This document shows positions 8,955-17,034 of a stretch of DNA of 64,000 nucleotides, piece after piece; the first letter of the stretch is position 1; each line of letters starts with the position of its first letter. The stretch lies in NCBI GenBank assembly GCA_030743005.1, contig JASLTG010000016.1:1-64000 (forward strand). Reading direction: 5' to 3'. Made by a program: the position numbers and the translations under genes. The notes beneath the pieces are model-generated. The model saw nothing but the letters and a program-made list of their open reading frames with translations, did not search any database and had not been told where the DNA came from. Source of the stretch: Acidimicrobiales bacterium. Lineage in GTDB: Bacteria; Actinomycetota; Acidimicrobiia; Acidimicrobiales; Poriferisodalaceae.

Positions 8955-10061
8955 ATGAAAATTCATTGGTTCTTACCCACCGGTGGCGACAGCCGGGACG
9001 TTGTTCCCGAAGGTCCGAACGCCCACTGGCGCCCACCAACAAATGAGTACCTCGCGCAAATTGCTCAAGCCTGCGACGATTTGGGTTATGACGCCATGCT
9101 GACACCATGCGGGACGGCTTGTGAAGACGCTTGGCTGGCAACAGCGTCGCTCATCCCTTTGACCAAGCGAATCAAGTTCTTGGTGGCCTTTAGACCGGGA
9201 TTTTTGTCGCCTACCTTGGCTGCACAGATGGCCTCCACCTATCAACGGATGTCTGGTGGGCGGCTTTTGATCAACATCGTCACGGGCGCTGAACCCCGGG
9301 AATTGAATCGTTTCGGCGACTGGTTAGACAAAGACGCCCGTTACGAACGCACAGGCGAGTTTCTTGACATCATGAGCAACGCCTTGAGCGGCGACCCGTA
9401 CGACTTCGACGGCAAACATTACCGAGTTGCTGAAGCGACGACCCGTGAAGTTCCTGAGCCACGCCCGCTCATCTATTTTGGTGGTGCTTCTCCCGCCGCG
9501 GAACAAGTCGCCGCGGAACACGTTGACGTTTACCTGGCCTGGGGTGAGCCGCCATCCATGGTTGCCGAAAGAATCGAACGGATGCGTGAGTTGAGCGCCG
9601 CGAAAGGACGGACGTTAACTTACGGCATTCGTTTTCACGTGATAGCCCGACCGACGTCGTCGGCGGCATGGGCGGTGGCCGACGAAATGCTGGCTCATAT
9701 GGCCCCTGAAGCGATCGAGGAAGCACAAGCAGATTTTTCGACGACTATGTCAGAGGGTCAGCGACGCATGGCCGAGCTCCACTCGGGAGACATGGGGAAT
9801 TTGGAAGTTCATCCCAATGTCTGGGCGGGAATAGGTCTCGTCAGAGGCGGTGCTGGCACCGCTCTAGTGGGGTCATATGAAGAAGTTGCTGACCGGATCT
9901 GTGAGTACCACGAACTTGGATTCGACGAATTTGTCCTGTCGGGATACCCACATCTGGAAGAGGCCTACTGGTTCGGAGAAGGGGTTCTTCCCATTCTCCG
10001 TAACCGAGGCTTGGTGGAAGGTGTTGCCGAGCGTTCAGCAAACGCCAGTACTTTTCGCTGA
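8955..10061 (+). CDS. ssuD: FMNH2-dependent alkanesulfonate monooxygenase-like
   Basis: This 368-residue protein closely follows the SsuD pattern: a KIHWFLPTGGDSR opening, CEDAWLATASLIPLT, RPGFLSPTLAAQM, GGRLLINIVTGAEP and the closing FVLSGYPHLEEAY. SsuD uses reduced flavin and oxygen to cleave alkanesulfonates into an aldehyde and sulfite, serving sulfur supply. The family length (about 380) is matched. The start has a clear GGTGAGGTGAAAGT leader. No SsuE reductase or SsuABC transporter is adjacent, so the flavin and the substrate must be supplied from elsewhere. A related activity on other sulfonates, sulfones or nitrogen heterocycles is possible. It is divergent from the amidotransferase. 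Confidence 0.88.
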   Translation: MKIHWFLPTGGDSRDVVPEGPNAHWRPPTNEYLAQIAQACDDLGYDAMLTPCGTACEDAWLATASLIPLTKRIKFLVAFRPGFLSPTLAAQMASTYQRMSGGRLLINIVTGAEPRELNRFGDWLDKDARYERTGEFLDIMSNALSGDPYDFDGKHYRVAEATTREVPEPRPLIYFGGASPAAEQVAAEHVDVYLAWGEPPSMVAERIERMRELSAAKGRTLTYGIRFHVIARPTSSAAWAVADEMLAHMAPEAIEEAQADFSTTMSEGQRRMAELHSGDMGNLEVHPNVWAGIGLVRGGAGTALVGSYEEVADRICEYHELGFDEFVLSGYPHLEEAYWFGEGVLPILRNRGLVEGVAERSANASTFR

Positions 10062-10162
10062 ACGTCCACCAGGTTCCTTATCCGGTCCTGGATCGCCCAG
10101 ACCGCTGGCACCTCCACTTCCCGGGGTAGTACATTTGGCCGCCTACGTTCTCAGTACGACAG

Positions 10163-10175
10163 CGGGAAGTTCCCG
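10163..10175. promoter_or_regulatory. Short perfect palindrome upstream of the TIGR03086-type gene
   Basis: CGGGAA and TTCCCG are separated by one base, 29 bp before the next start codon. A TTCCCGGGG stretch near 10118 repeats one half. This could be an operator; no regulator gene is near. Confidence 0.35.
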
Positions 10176-10204
10176 GTGGGAGCGAAGGTATAAGGGGAAA
10201 CACA

Positions 10205-10786
10205 ATGGATCCGAAAGAACAGTTCTCGCAGGTCTCTGACCTGCTTTCAGCTTTGGTGGACGGCACCGATGCCGGTCAGTTGAGCGACGATACACCGTGC
10301 AGCGATTTCGATGTCCGGGACTTAATCGGGCACTTCACGCTCGGAAGATTTCTGTTCGCCGCTGGCCTGAGTGGTGACAAGGCGCGCGGGGAGGAGCTGA
10401 TCGGCAGTATGCCTGCGCGGATGGGCGACGTCCTCGGGGACGATCATCGGGCCACTTACCTAGATGCCTCCGCCCAAATGAACTCGGCGGTAGACGGTGT
10501 TGGGGACATTGACGACGTAGTCAGTCTGATCTTCGGCGACATGCCGGCTGGTGTGGCGATGCAACTGATCTCCGCGGATAACTTCGTCCACTGCTGGGAC
10601 TTAGCGAGGTCAACCGGACAGGAGTTCGACCCTTCAGTTGATCTTGTCGAGGCCGTCGATTCGTTCTTTAGGGGCTTCATTACCGACGATGTGCGGGCTG
10701 GTGGAGGCTTTGGCACCGAGCTAGAAGTCCCAGATGATGCCTCTGCTTTGGACCGCCTACTGGGCTTCTGTGGTCGTACGTCATAG
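10205..10786 (+). CDS. TIGR03086-type (mycothiol/DinB-like) protein
   Basis: This 193-residue protein matches the TIGR03086 family, a DinB/maleylpyruvate-isomerase-like four-helix protein common in Actinobacteria. The marker is TPCSDFDVRDLIGHF near residues 31-45, and a second conserved stretch NFVHCWDLARSTG follows at about 125-137. The usual first metal His is in IGHF and another is in VHCWD. Some relatives use mycothiol as a thiol cofactor; this is family knowledge only. AAGGGGA lies 7 nt before the ATG. It converges on the mct-like gene with six bases between them. Confidence 0.85.
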   Translation: MDPKEQFSQVSDLLSALVDGTDAGQLSDDTPCSDFDVRDLIGHFTLGRFLFAAGLSGDKARGEELIGSMPARMGDVLGDDHRATYLDASAQMNSAVDGVGDIDDVVSLIFGDMPAGVAMQLISADNFVHCWDLARSTGQEFDPSVDLVEAVDSFFRGFITDDVRAGGGFGTELEVPDDASALDRLLGFCGRTS

Positions 10787-10792
10787 AGGGAA

Positions 10793-12013
10793 CTAGGTAT
10801 TAGCGCTAGCCACTACGCCGTCGTCGTGAAGTTTCCCAACTTCAACAGACGTCTTTCCTAACACCTCAAGGAGTATCTCGTCGGTGTGTTCGCCGAGGCG
10901 AGGCGCAACGGTTGGGTCTCCACGGTCAATTTCAGAAAACGATAAAGGTGATCCCGGGGCGAGTACACGCCCGACACCCGGCTGATCGATACGGCGAAAC
11001 ATCGGATTCTCAGCCGTAGCTCGTCGGTCCTCGTTCACTAGTTGAACAAAGGTTTGATAAGGACCCCAACAGACGCCTTTAGCATCAAAAATTTCAGCTA
11101 TTTCATCCAGATCGTGTGCTTCTATAAACGGTGCCATAAACGAAGCGATGGCATCCCGAGCGTCCCATCGGTCCCCTTCTTTGCTCAGGTCAACGCCGAG
11201 AGCCTCCTCTATAGAAGATAAATGGCCAACAATATTTGTTGCTTCGGCGAGGCTTTGCCACTGACGTTTACTGATCGCCACAACCATTATCCGTCTGTCG
11301 TCTTTGGTAGCAAAATCCCTGCCAAATGCTCCGTAAAGATCATTCCCGACCGGAACCCTGTCCTCTTTCGTCAATTGTGCTTGCGCCATGTAACCAAGGT
11401 TGGCGACCATCGCGAACGCTACGTCCGTAAGCGAAATTTTAGAAAGCTGACCAATTCCAGTTCTCTGCCGGTATCTCTCCGCTGCCAACAAGCCAACCGC
11501 AGCGGTTAACCCAGTTGCTGTATCCCATGCCGGTAATACGTGATTGGTAGGCATCGTTGAACCCGTCGGTCCCGTAGCCATAGCGAACCCAGAAGACGGG
11601 TTTACGGTGTAGTCCACAGCCGTTGATTCATCGGGATTTCCGATGATGTTCATGTAGATAAGATCTTCCCTTTCGGCACGTAACCGGTCGTAAGAAAGCC
11701 AACTGGATTCAGGAAAGTTGGATAGAAATATTCCGTTGTCTTCACCTGGTTCAGTTATCAACTGGGTAACTAAATCTCTTCCAGCGTCGCTTCGTAGATC
11801 CACTTGGATAGATCGCTTCCCTTTGTTTAGTCCCGCCCAAAAAAGGCTCACACCTTCTTCCGTTACAGGCCACCTTTGATAGTCGAGGCCACCACCGATG
11901 GCATCAAAACGAATGACATCTGCTCCAAGTTGAGCGAGAGTCATTCCCCCGAGAGGAGCCGCCACAAACGCTGAGCCTTCAACGATGCGCAATCCTTGCA
12001 GTACTGGTGTCAT
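10793..12013 (-). CDS. mct: Mesaconyl-CoA isomerase-like class III CoA-transferase
   Basis: This 406-residue CaiB/BaiF protein departs from the other CoA-transferases here and instead resembles 2-methylfumaryl-CoA (mesaconyl-CoA C1-C4) isomerase of the 3-hydroxypropionate bicycle. Characteristic stretches are RIVEGSAFVAAPLGGMTLAQ, GGGLDYQRWPV, FWAGLNKGKRS, VDYTVNPSSG, NHVLPAWD and GAFGRDFAT. Mct moves CoA within one mesaconate molecule, so no second acid is needed. The MaoC-type gene 85 bp upstream on the same strand fits the preceding step. Assignment rests on remembered family sequences, so a related isomerase with another substrate remains possible. Confidence 0.72.
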   Translation of the reverse strand: MTPVLQGLRIVEGSAFVAAPLGGMTLAQLGADVIRFDAIGGGLDYQRWPVTEEGVSLFWAGLNKGKRSIQVDLRSDAGRDLVTQLITEPGEDNGIFLSNFPESSWLSYDRLRAEREDLIYMNIIGNPDESTAVDYTVNPSSGFAMATGPTGSTMPTNHVLPAWDTATGLTAAVGLLAAERYRQRTGIGQLSKISLTDVAFAMVANLGYMAQAQLTKEDRVPVGNDLYGAFGRDFATKDDRRIMVVAISKRQWQSLAEATNIVGHLSSIEEALGVDLSKEGDRWDARDAIASFMAPFIEAHDLDEIAEIFDAKGVCWGPYQTFVQLVNEDRRATAENPMFRRIDQPGVGRVLAPGSPLSFSEIDRGDPTVAPRLGEHTDEILLEVLGKTSVEVGKLHDDGVVASANT

Positions 12014-12098
12014 AGTTAGCCTCTAATCGCTGTCCCTCGCTCCCGTCGAGAGATCCATGACCGGATTCTGGTCAAAAACTTCTATTTTCGAGATTTCC

Positions 12099-13064
12099 CT
12101 AAGGAGCGAACACAATTGGTGTCCACACCAGAATGTCACTACCCACAGATCCTTGCTCGTTCACTGCGGCACCACGGATTTCGAATCGCATAAGTCGGCC
12201 TTCCTTGAGTGGAAGAATTTCCTTCAGCTCGTGTCTGAATTCCAGCAAGTCACCCTCGAATGCGGGACCCACGTGGTCACAGCCATCCCACGCAACAATC
12301 GTGGCGATGCCAGGGAGTAGGCGACTCAACGAAGCTTGAGCCAACCCTTGAACATGGCCTCCATAAACGAGACGTTTCCCGTAGATGCTTGCTGAAGCGT
12401 CCCTATGAACGAACGCCTGATTAAACGTCATTCGAGCTAGAGAGGGAGCAAGGTCGATGTGGTCCTTCATAGCGTCAGCCCTTGACTCTCCCACCTCCCA
12501 GGTAGTGGCTGCTAAGCCACCCAGATCCCAATTTGGAACAAGCGTCGCGAGATCGTCAAGAGGAGCAGGGTCTGACGGACCGGGAATCTCCGATGAATGG
12601 CCTGGCGAACCTGACCTGCTTGCCACCAAAGCACATCTTTCATATTGAACTACGGGACCACTGTCTGTTGAGGTTTCTATTCCTAACCAAACTTTCCCTC
12701 GATGTTGACCGTCCTTCGGTTTGGCGTCTGACAACCCGAGAACAGTCGTCGTGGTCGTAATCGTTTCCCCCACTTCAACAGGTTTCAGGATTCGAACTGA
12801 CCGGTAATAGAGGTTGGCTATGGCCTTTCTCGTTGCATTCGTCGTCTGTCCGATGGCGAATTGCATAACTAATCCAGGATTCACAAGTGCGCGACTGGAA
12901 CCGCTAACTCGTTGGTAAGCACCGCTATCTGCTGACGCAAAGTGTTGATCACCAGTGATCATTCTGTAAGCCACGTTGTCAGCTTCGGTGACAGTGAGTG
13001 CAGGCAGCGGCGGGATTGTCATGCCTGCTTCGAAATCGTCATAGTAAGGGCCGTCGTTATTCAC
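12099..13064 (-). CDS. MaoC-type double-hotdog dehydratase, mesaconyl-CoA hydratase-like
   Basis: This 321-residue protein has two hotdog halves. The first opens with YYDDFEAGMTIPP and holds AIANLYYRSVRILKPVEVG; the second holds KRLVYGGHVQGLAQASLSRL followed by AFEGDLLEF. This layout matches beta-methylmalyl-CoA dehydratase (mesaconyl-C1-CoA hydratase, Mch/Mcd), which forms the substrate of Mct. The gene sits directly upstream of the mct-like gene. The start is a GTG at 13064 with GAAGGAAACATC before it. The reaction is inferred from similarity and context; other (R)-specific enoyl-CoA hydratases share the fold. Confidence 0.72.
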   Translation of the reverse strand: MNNDGPYYDDFEAGMTIPPLPALTVTEADNVAYRMITGDQHFASADSGAYQRVSGSSRALVNPGLVMQFAIGQTTNATRKAIANLYYRSVRILKPVEVGETITTTTTVLGLSDAKPKDGQHRGKVWLGIETSTDSGPVVQYERCALVASRSGSPGHSSEIPGPSDPAPLDDLATLVPNWDLGGLAATTWEVGESRADAMKDHIDLAPSLARMTFNQAFVHRDASASIYGKRLVYGGHVQGLAQASLSRLLPGIATIVAWDGCDHVGPAFEGDLLEFRHELKEILPLKEGRLMRFEIRGAAVNEQGSVGSDILVWTPIVFAP

Positions 13065-13235
13065 GATGTTTCCTTCTCCGGAGAAATAGATGGTTAGAGA
13101 TTATGTCTAGCTTTCATTAGATGAAGAGGCCACGCAAAGTGTGAGGAGTCAAACCTCTCGTATTTGTATTAGGCGTCTACTGACACACTTTTCGCAGTTC
13201 CTCATCACCAGCCGCTGTCAGATCCCTCAACCAAG

Positions 13236-13784
13236 ATGGTCAAGGTGCCAGAATCGATCACAATGCCTGACGATGAGTTCCTCTCAGATGAGTTCTTCTC
13301 CTCAAAGTCTGACAAAGACCTAGCTGCGATGATGCATCTCATCATTGGCGAACAACAAAAGAGAGCCTTAGAAGGAGCTGAACCAGACGCCCTCCTTGAG
13401 CAAGGCTTCAAAGACGGCTTCAAACCAAACGGTCTCCCACACGACCCCTGGATCGTAGAAGGGATACTTATCTGTCCAGGTGCGGTCAACGACAGAAGCA
13501 CAACGTCTCATGACTGCGGATTCGTAGCCTTCGACGAGCACTGGTGCTGGGAACACCCCGACGTTCTTTTAGACGACATCCGATACATCGACGGCCCCAA
13601 GCGACGTCAACGCTCGGTATCACTCATACCCGTATTCGAGGGACTGGAATTCGACCTCGTCATATCCCGAGCATCTGCGGGTCAACACAAAATGCGGTCA
13701 GCCACAGCGTTCCGAGTCGTGGATAGCTGTCTTGAAGTAGTGCGTAACAGGACACCTAAGAAGAGATCGGGTCACCGCCACTAG
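13236..13784 (+). CDS. Hypothetical protein
   Basis: I do not recognise this 182-residue protein. The first 60 residues are acidic and helical in character (MPDDEFLSDEFFSSKSDKDL and QQKRALEGAE). The middle is rich in Trp, His and Cys (GILICPGAV, DCGFVAFDEHWCWEHPD). The C-terminus is basic (RTPKKRSGHRH). There is no signal peptide or membrane segment. An ATG at 13263 is an alternative start. A zinc-ribbon gene converges on its end. Codon use is like the neighbours, and it is probably a real gene because the frame is long and has no competing frame. Confidence 0.6.
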   Translation: MVKVPESITMPDDEFLSDEFFSSKSDKDLAAMMHLIIGEQQKRALEGAEPDALLEQGFKDGFKPNGLPHDPWIVEGILICPGAVNDRSTTSHDCGFVAFDEHWCWEHPDVLLDDIRYIDGPKRRQRSVSLIPVFEGLEFDLVISRASAGQHKMRSATAFRVVDSCLEVVRNRTPKKRSGHRH

Positions 13785-13795
13785 TAGAGAATTGG

Positions 13796-14005
13796 TTAAT
13801 TCGTCAGCACGTCAAGAACGTTTCGCCAACCGCCACCGCCCGCTGAACGGAAGAAGTCGGTGTACCCACACTGGGTGCAACTGACGTAATCGAACTTTTG
13901 GTTTTGCATATTTAAGTACCGCGAGGCCCCATCTCCCGTAGTACGGATAGTTCCGGTTTCAGCTTCTTGACCGTCACACTTCCCACAGACCCATTGTTGT
14001 TTCAT
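13796..14005 (-). CDS. Small zinc-ribbon protein
   Basis: This 69-residue protein has two CxxC knuckles, CGKC at residues 7-10 and CTQC at about residues 43-46, separated by a polar loop, followed by a Gly-rich tail (SAGGGGW). This matches small nucleic-acid-binding zinc-ribbon proteins. It likely binds one Zn ion, and the partner is unknown. The start is supported by the -10 box TAGGGT six nucleotides upstream with no Shine-Dalgarno. Confidence 0.8.
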   Translation of the reverse strand: MKQQWVCGKCDGQEAETGTIRTTGDGASRYLNMQNQKFDYVSCTQCGYTDFFRSAGGGGWRNVLDVLTN

Positions 14006-14011
14006 GAGGGA

Positions 14012-14017
14012 ACCCTA
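14012..14017 (-). promoter_or_regulatory. -10 box of a leaderless promoter (zinc ribbon)
   Basis: TAGGGT on the minus strand is 6 nt before the ATG at 14005. Confidence 0.6.
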
Positions 14018-14131
14018 GGCCTCTAATCCACGTTGTCGTTTGCGGCTATCTGCGGAAACTGACTTGAGCAGGCAGAACCAACACCTGCTGAATCAATTTT
14101 CAAGGATTTCGAATGACACACAAACAGAAAT

Positions 14132-14208
14132 GAGACTTATCTAAGCCAACGTGAGGTCGCTCAATACAACAGTTCGCTGATTCTTGGTCCATGCGCGAGA
14201 CTTATCTA
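14132..14208. repeat. Direct repeat GAGACTTATCTA, two copies
   Basis: The 12-bp unit GAGACTTATCTA occurs at 14132-14143 and again at 14197-14208, 65 bp apart. The second copy overlaps the likely -10 region (TTATCT, 6 nt before the ATG at 14214) of the oxygenase gene. It could be a regulator-binding repeat or a duplicated promoter. Confidence 0.5.
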
Positions 14209-14213
14209 GCGAT

Positions 14214-15137
14214 ATGTCTTCAGAACAAGCTTCGACTCGACTACCGGTCATTGATGTTGCATCGGTTCTTGCGGGCTCGTCTGGGGCACTCGAAGCAACC
14301 GCCGAGGAATTACGCGAAGCGCTAGAAAACGTCGGCTTTTTATCGATAGTTGGTCACGGCATCGAGTGGCAAACAATTCGAGAGATGTATGACTGGACAG
14401 CCTCGTACCATGAGCTTGTCGACGAAGCGAAGTTCGGGCATGAGATGACCTCGACTCTTATGGGCTATGTGGGACTCGGCGGCGCACAACGAGGTGACCG
14501 ACCCTTCGCCCTTAACGCAGCGTTTTTCATGGGACGACCCGGTTCGAGGCGCAATCAGTTTCCTATTGAAGAGGCATTGCCTGGTTTCAGAAATGCGGCC
14601 GAAAACTATTACCGGACTTTGGAGCGACTATGTCATCAACTGTTGCCGCTTTATGCAGTCGCAGCAGATATGGCGCCAAGGTTCTTTGAGAAGTTCTTTG
14701 ACCCTGCTCTAGCGACGCTCCGAATGAGTCACTACCCGCCCATTGCTGCTGAACCTGACCAGTGGGGGATTGATCCACATAGCGATGCAGGTTTCATGAC
14801 CTTGTTACCTACGAACGAAGTAAGTGGTCTCTCTATCGAATCCGATGATGGGTGGTTTGCTGTTAATCAAGAACCGGAGTCTTTTGTCGTTAATGCGGGC
14901 GACACATTAAGGGCTTGGAGTAACAATCGATTTCGTTCCACGAAACATCGGGCCTTAAATAAAGGCGCCGGGAACCGGTACGCGATTCCATTCTTTTTCG
15001 ACCCTCGACCTGACACCATTATTGAACCCCTACCCGGTTGCATAAACGAAGATCGACCCGCAGCAGTGAAGCCTTACCGATACGGTGATTATCTTCAGAA
15101 GTTCATGCGCGACGGCTACATCCCGGCTGCTAACTAA
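14214..15137 (+). CDS. Isopenicillin-N-synthase-like 2OG/Fe(II) oxygenase
   Basis: This 307-residue oxygenase belongs to the IPNS/DIOX fold. The iron ligands are His189 and Asp191 (DPHSDAG) and His245 (TKHRALN). The 2-oxoglutarate-binding Arg255 is in RYAIPFFFDP, where the family has RxS; here the third position is Ala, so co-substrate binding may be slightly altered. The DIOX N-terminal domain is present from residue 10. A TTG at 14184 would extend the frame, but the ATG at 14214 fits the family and sits behind TTATCT. Relatives act on gibberellin-like, flavonoid or small-acid substrates; here the substrate is unknown. Confidence 0.85.
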   Translation: MSSEQASTRLPVIDVASVLAGSSGALEATAEELREALENVGFLSIVGHGIEWQTIREMYDWTASYHELVDEAKFGHEMTSTLMGYVGLGGAQRGDRPFALNAAFFMGRPGSRRNQFPIEEALPGFRNAAENYYRTLERLCHQLLPLYAVAADMAPRFFEKFFDPALATLRMSHYPPIAAEPDQWGIDPHSDAGFMTLLPTNEVSGLSIESDDGWFAVNQEPESFVVNAGDTLRAWSNNRFRSTKHRALNKGAGNRYAIPFFFDPRPDTIIEPLPGCINEDRPAAVKPYRYGDYLQKFMRDGYIPAAN

Positions 15138-15167
15138 GGATTTCGTTCAACTGAACATCGAGTTGAT

Positions 15168-16025
15168 CTAGTTGTACTGATCCTTGAATTCAGAGAGCTG
15201 ATCAAGCTTGGGGATCACTGTGTCAGCGTCAGCTGGTGGGAGTGTAAACACGATGCGGTTACACCCGGCTTCGATCAGACTGTCAACGATCTCTGCTTTG
15301 GGGGGTGTTCCGAACTGTCCGAAGTCAAATGATTCAGGGTCTCGACCAGCATCTGCTGCCATTTGCTTCAACTCGGTTATTTGCTCAGCGAAGTCATATC
15401 TTCCACTGATAGGCATGAAACCGTCACAGTACTCAACTATGTCTTTCATGGTTTTCGGACCAGCCGCGCCACCCAAAATGATTGGAGGATGCGGTTTTTG
15501 GGTCGGCTTAGGCCATTGCCAGCTAGAACTAAATTCCACGTGATCTCCATGAAATTCTGCTTCGTCGTTTGCCCATAGTTCCTTCATAGCCAAAATTCGT
15601 TCACGCATCACGGCTCTGCGTTCTGTGAATTTGACGCCATGATGATGAAGCTCTTCTTTGTTCCAGCCGTAGCCGATACCGAAAAGAAAACGACCGTCAG
15701 TTAATGCGTCAACTGTTGCCACGCTTTTCGCTAACCAGATCGGGTCTCGCTGTGGGACAAGAGTTATGCCAGTACCGAGTTTGATCGTGCTCGTCACAGC
15801 ACCAGCCATACCTAATGCAACAAATTGGTCGTGTGTACGCCAATACTCCTCGGGAAGCGGCGGCGCTTGGGGGTTCAGGCCCCAAGGTGTTTCCCGGCTG
15901 GTTGGAATGTGGCTGTGCTCTGGAAACCAGATCGACTCGAAGCCCCTATCTTCGGCCTCTTTGGCCAAGGTCATAGGATTGATTGCTTTGTCGGTCGGGA
16001 ACATGTTTATGCCGAAATCAGTCAT
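15168..16025 (-). CDS. LLM-class F420-dependent oxidoreductase
   Basis: This 285-residue luciferase-like protein belongs to the TIGR03619-type F420-dependent group. It opens with DFGINMFPTDKAINPMTLAK and holds GFESIWFPEHSHIP, IKLGTGITLVPQRDP, DALTDGRFLFGIGYGWNKEE and PPIILGGAAGPK, all standard for the group. It would use F420 or reduced flavin in the cytoplasm; the substrate is unknown. The start at 16025 is fixed by a TATGAT box 6 nt upstream with no Shine-Dalgarno. It converges on the IPNS-like gene with 30 bp between them. Confidence 0.88.
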   Translation of the reverse strand: MTDFGINMFPTDKAINPMTLAKEAEDRGFESIWFPEHSHIPTSRETPWGLNPQAPPLPEEYWRTHDQFVALGMAGAVTSTIKLGTGITLVPQRDPIWLAKSVATVDALTDGRFLFGIGYGWNKEELHHHGVKFTERRAVMRERILAMKELWANDEAEFHGDHVEFSSSWQWPKPTQKPHPPIILGGAAGPKTMKDIVEYCDGFMPISGRYDFAEQITELKQMAADAGRDPESFDFGQFGTPPKAEIVDSLIEAGCNRIVFTLPPADADTVIPKLDQLSEFKDQYN

Positions 16026-16031
16026 GGTTTG

Positions 16032-16037
16032 ATCATA
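16032..16037 (-). promoter_or_regulatory. -10 box of a leaderless promoter (LLM gene)
   Basis: TATGAT, a near-perfect -10 box, is 6 nt before the ATG at 16025 on the minus strand. Confidence 0.7.
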
Positions 16038-16110
16038 ACCACGTCAAGAAGTTAAGTGTTCGGCTGAATCTGGAAAGCTAACAATGTTGTTTAGGTGAGC
16101 AGCGAAGTTA

Positions 16111-16404
16111 CTAGGCGTCGTGGCTATCTAGATAGGTGACCTCTAGATTGCCTGCCAATACAGGGGCAAGTAGTTCGGGCAGACCAGTGTCCATCCGCCA
16201 TTGGAGGTAGGCCTGATGATTTTCTTTGACCGCAAACTTCTCCCAAAGAACCACAGTGTCTGGGTTCCTATCGTCGCTATAAACCTCGACCGATTCGCAA
16301 CCTTCAAAAGCACGAGTATCGGCGAGAGCTTCGCGGAGGATTTCGATCAATTCAGGTCCCTTACCTTCTTGGCAGGGGAATACAACGTGAATAGTTTGAG
16401 ACAT
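16111..16404 (-). CDS. ABM-family (quinol monooxygenase-like) protein
   Basis: This 97-residue ferredoxin-like protein matches the antibiotic biosynthesis monooxygenase fold. Typical points are the opening IHVVFPCQEGKGPEL, the central SVEVYSDDRNPDTVVLWEKF and the NHQAYLQW segment. Members dimerise and act as quinol monooxygenases, YgiN-like enzymes or stress proteins. The start is the ATG at 16404 with AAGGAA 9 nt before it. It is followed upstream by a RidA gene in the same direction, so they may share a transcript. No specific substrate can be given. Confidence 0.82.
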   Translation of the reverse strand: MSQTIHVVFPCQEGKGPELIEILREALADTRAFEGCESVEVYSDDRNPDTVVLWEKFAVKENHQAYLQWRMDTGLPELLAPVLAGNLEVTYLDSHDA

Positions 16405-16533
16405 ATTTAAATTCCTTAATAAGTGGTGGTCAGCACGTGGATCCGAAGCTCAGCAGCTTTGGCTGCATTCGTCAACTGGTGGTCAATGGTTCACGTTCGG
16501 CGAGTGCGGGTGTCCGTAGCCTGAGACCCGTAT

Positions 16534-16929
16534 TTACCGTCTAGGTGTCGAGGCGGCGATAATTTCGACCTCAATGTCACCAACCACTAAAGGAGCGCCG
16601 ACGGTCGTTCGACATGGGTACGGCGCCTCGAACACATCAAGGAACACCTCATTCCAGATAGCGAATTCTGAAACGTCCGTCAGTTGTGCGTTGACCCTGA
16701 CCACATGGTCCAGAGAAAGACCCATGTCCTCAAGCATGGCGCCGAAGTTTTCTAATGCGACTCTGGCTTGAGTAGCCAAATCGCCGCCAGTTACTTCAAA
16801 TGTCTCAAGATTGATAGCGGTCATACCGCTGAAGAAATACAAGTCACCGACTTGGATAGCAGTCGAGTTTTTAATATTGAACTTTTCGAGTGCAGCGGAT
16901 GCAGAAGGAGAGGAATGGATGATGGTCAT
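16534..16929 (-). CDS. RidA-family deaminase/endoribonuclease-like protein
   Basis: This 131-residue RidA protein carries the two key residues of the family: Arg107 (CRTTVG), which binds the carboxylate, and Glu122 (VEIIA). RidA hydrolyses reactive enamine/imine intermediates such as 2-aminoacrylate and prevents damage to PLP enzymes. The family usually has 120-135 residues, so this is full length. The start at 16929 is backed by TATGGT at 6 nt. It precedes the ABM gene, 129 bp apart, on the same strand. A different member of the wider YjgF/YER057c/UK114 group is possible. Confidence 0.9.
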   Translation of the reverse strand: MTIIHSSPSASAALEKFNIKNSTAIQVGDLYFFSGMTAINLETFEVTGGDLATQARVALENFGAMLEDMGLSLDHVVRVNAQLTDVSEFAIWNEVFLDVFEAPYPCRTTVGAPLVVGDIEVEIIAASTPRR

Positions 16930-16935
16930 GTGGAC

Positions 16936-16941
16936 ACCATA
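16936..16941 (-). promoter_or_regulatory. -10 box of a leaderless promoter (RidA)
   Basis: TATGGT on the minus strand is 6 nt before the ATG at 16929. Confidence 0.65.
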
Positions 16942-17034
16942 GGCCTGTGGGATCGGTGACCAACGGCGAAAGTAACGTTACGTGTCTTCCCAGTCGAACT
17001 AGTTGGTACGTTCGGTAGGTCAAAGAAGGTTTTT

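Noticed and set aside
8778..8966. Longer start for the amidotransferase at 8966.
   Set aside because: It would overlap the divergent ssuD-like gene; the internal GTG has a -10 box and matches the domain start.
12014..12098. Leaderless promoter for the mct-like gene.
   Set aside because: TTAGAG before the start does not match TANNNT, AGAGG could serve as Shine-Dalgarno, and the gene is probably read from the MaoC promoter.
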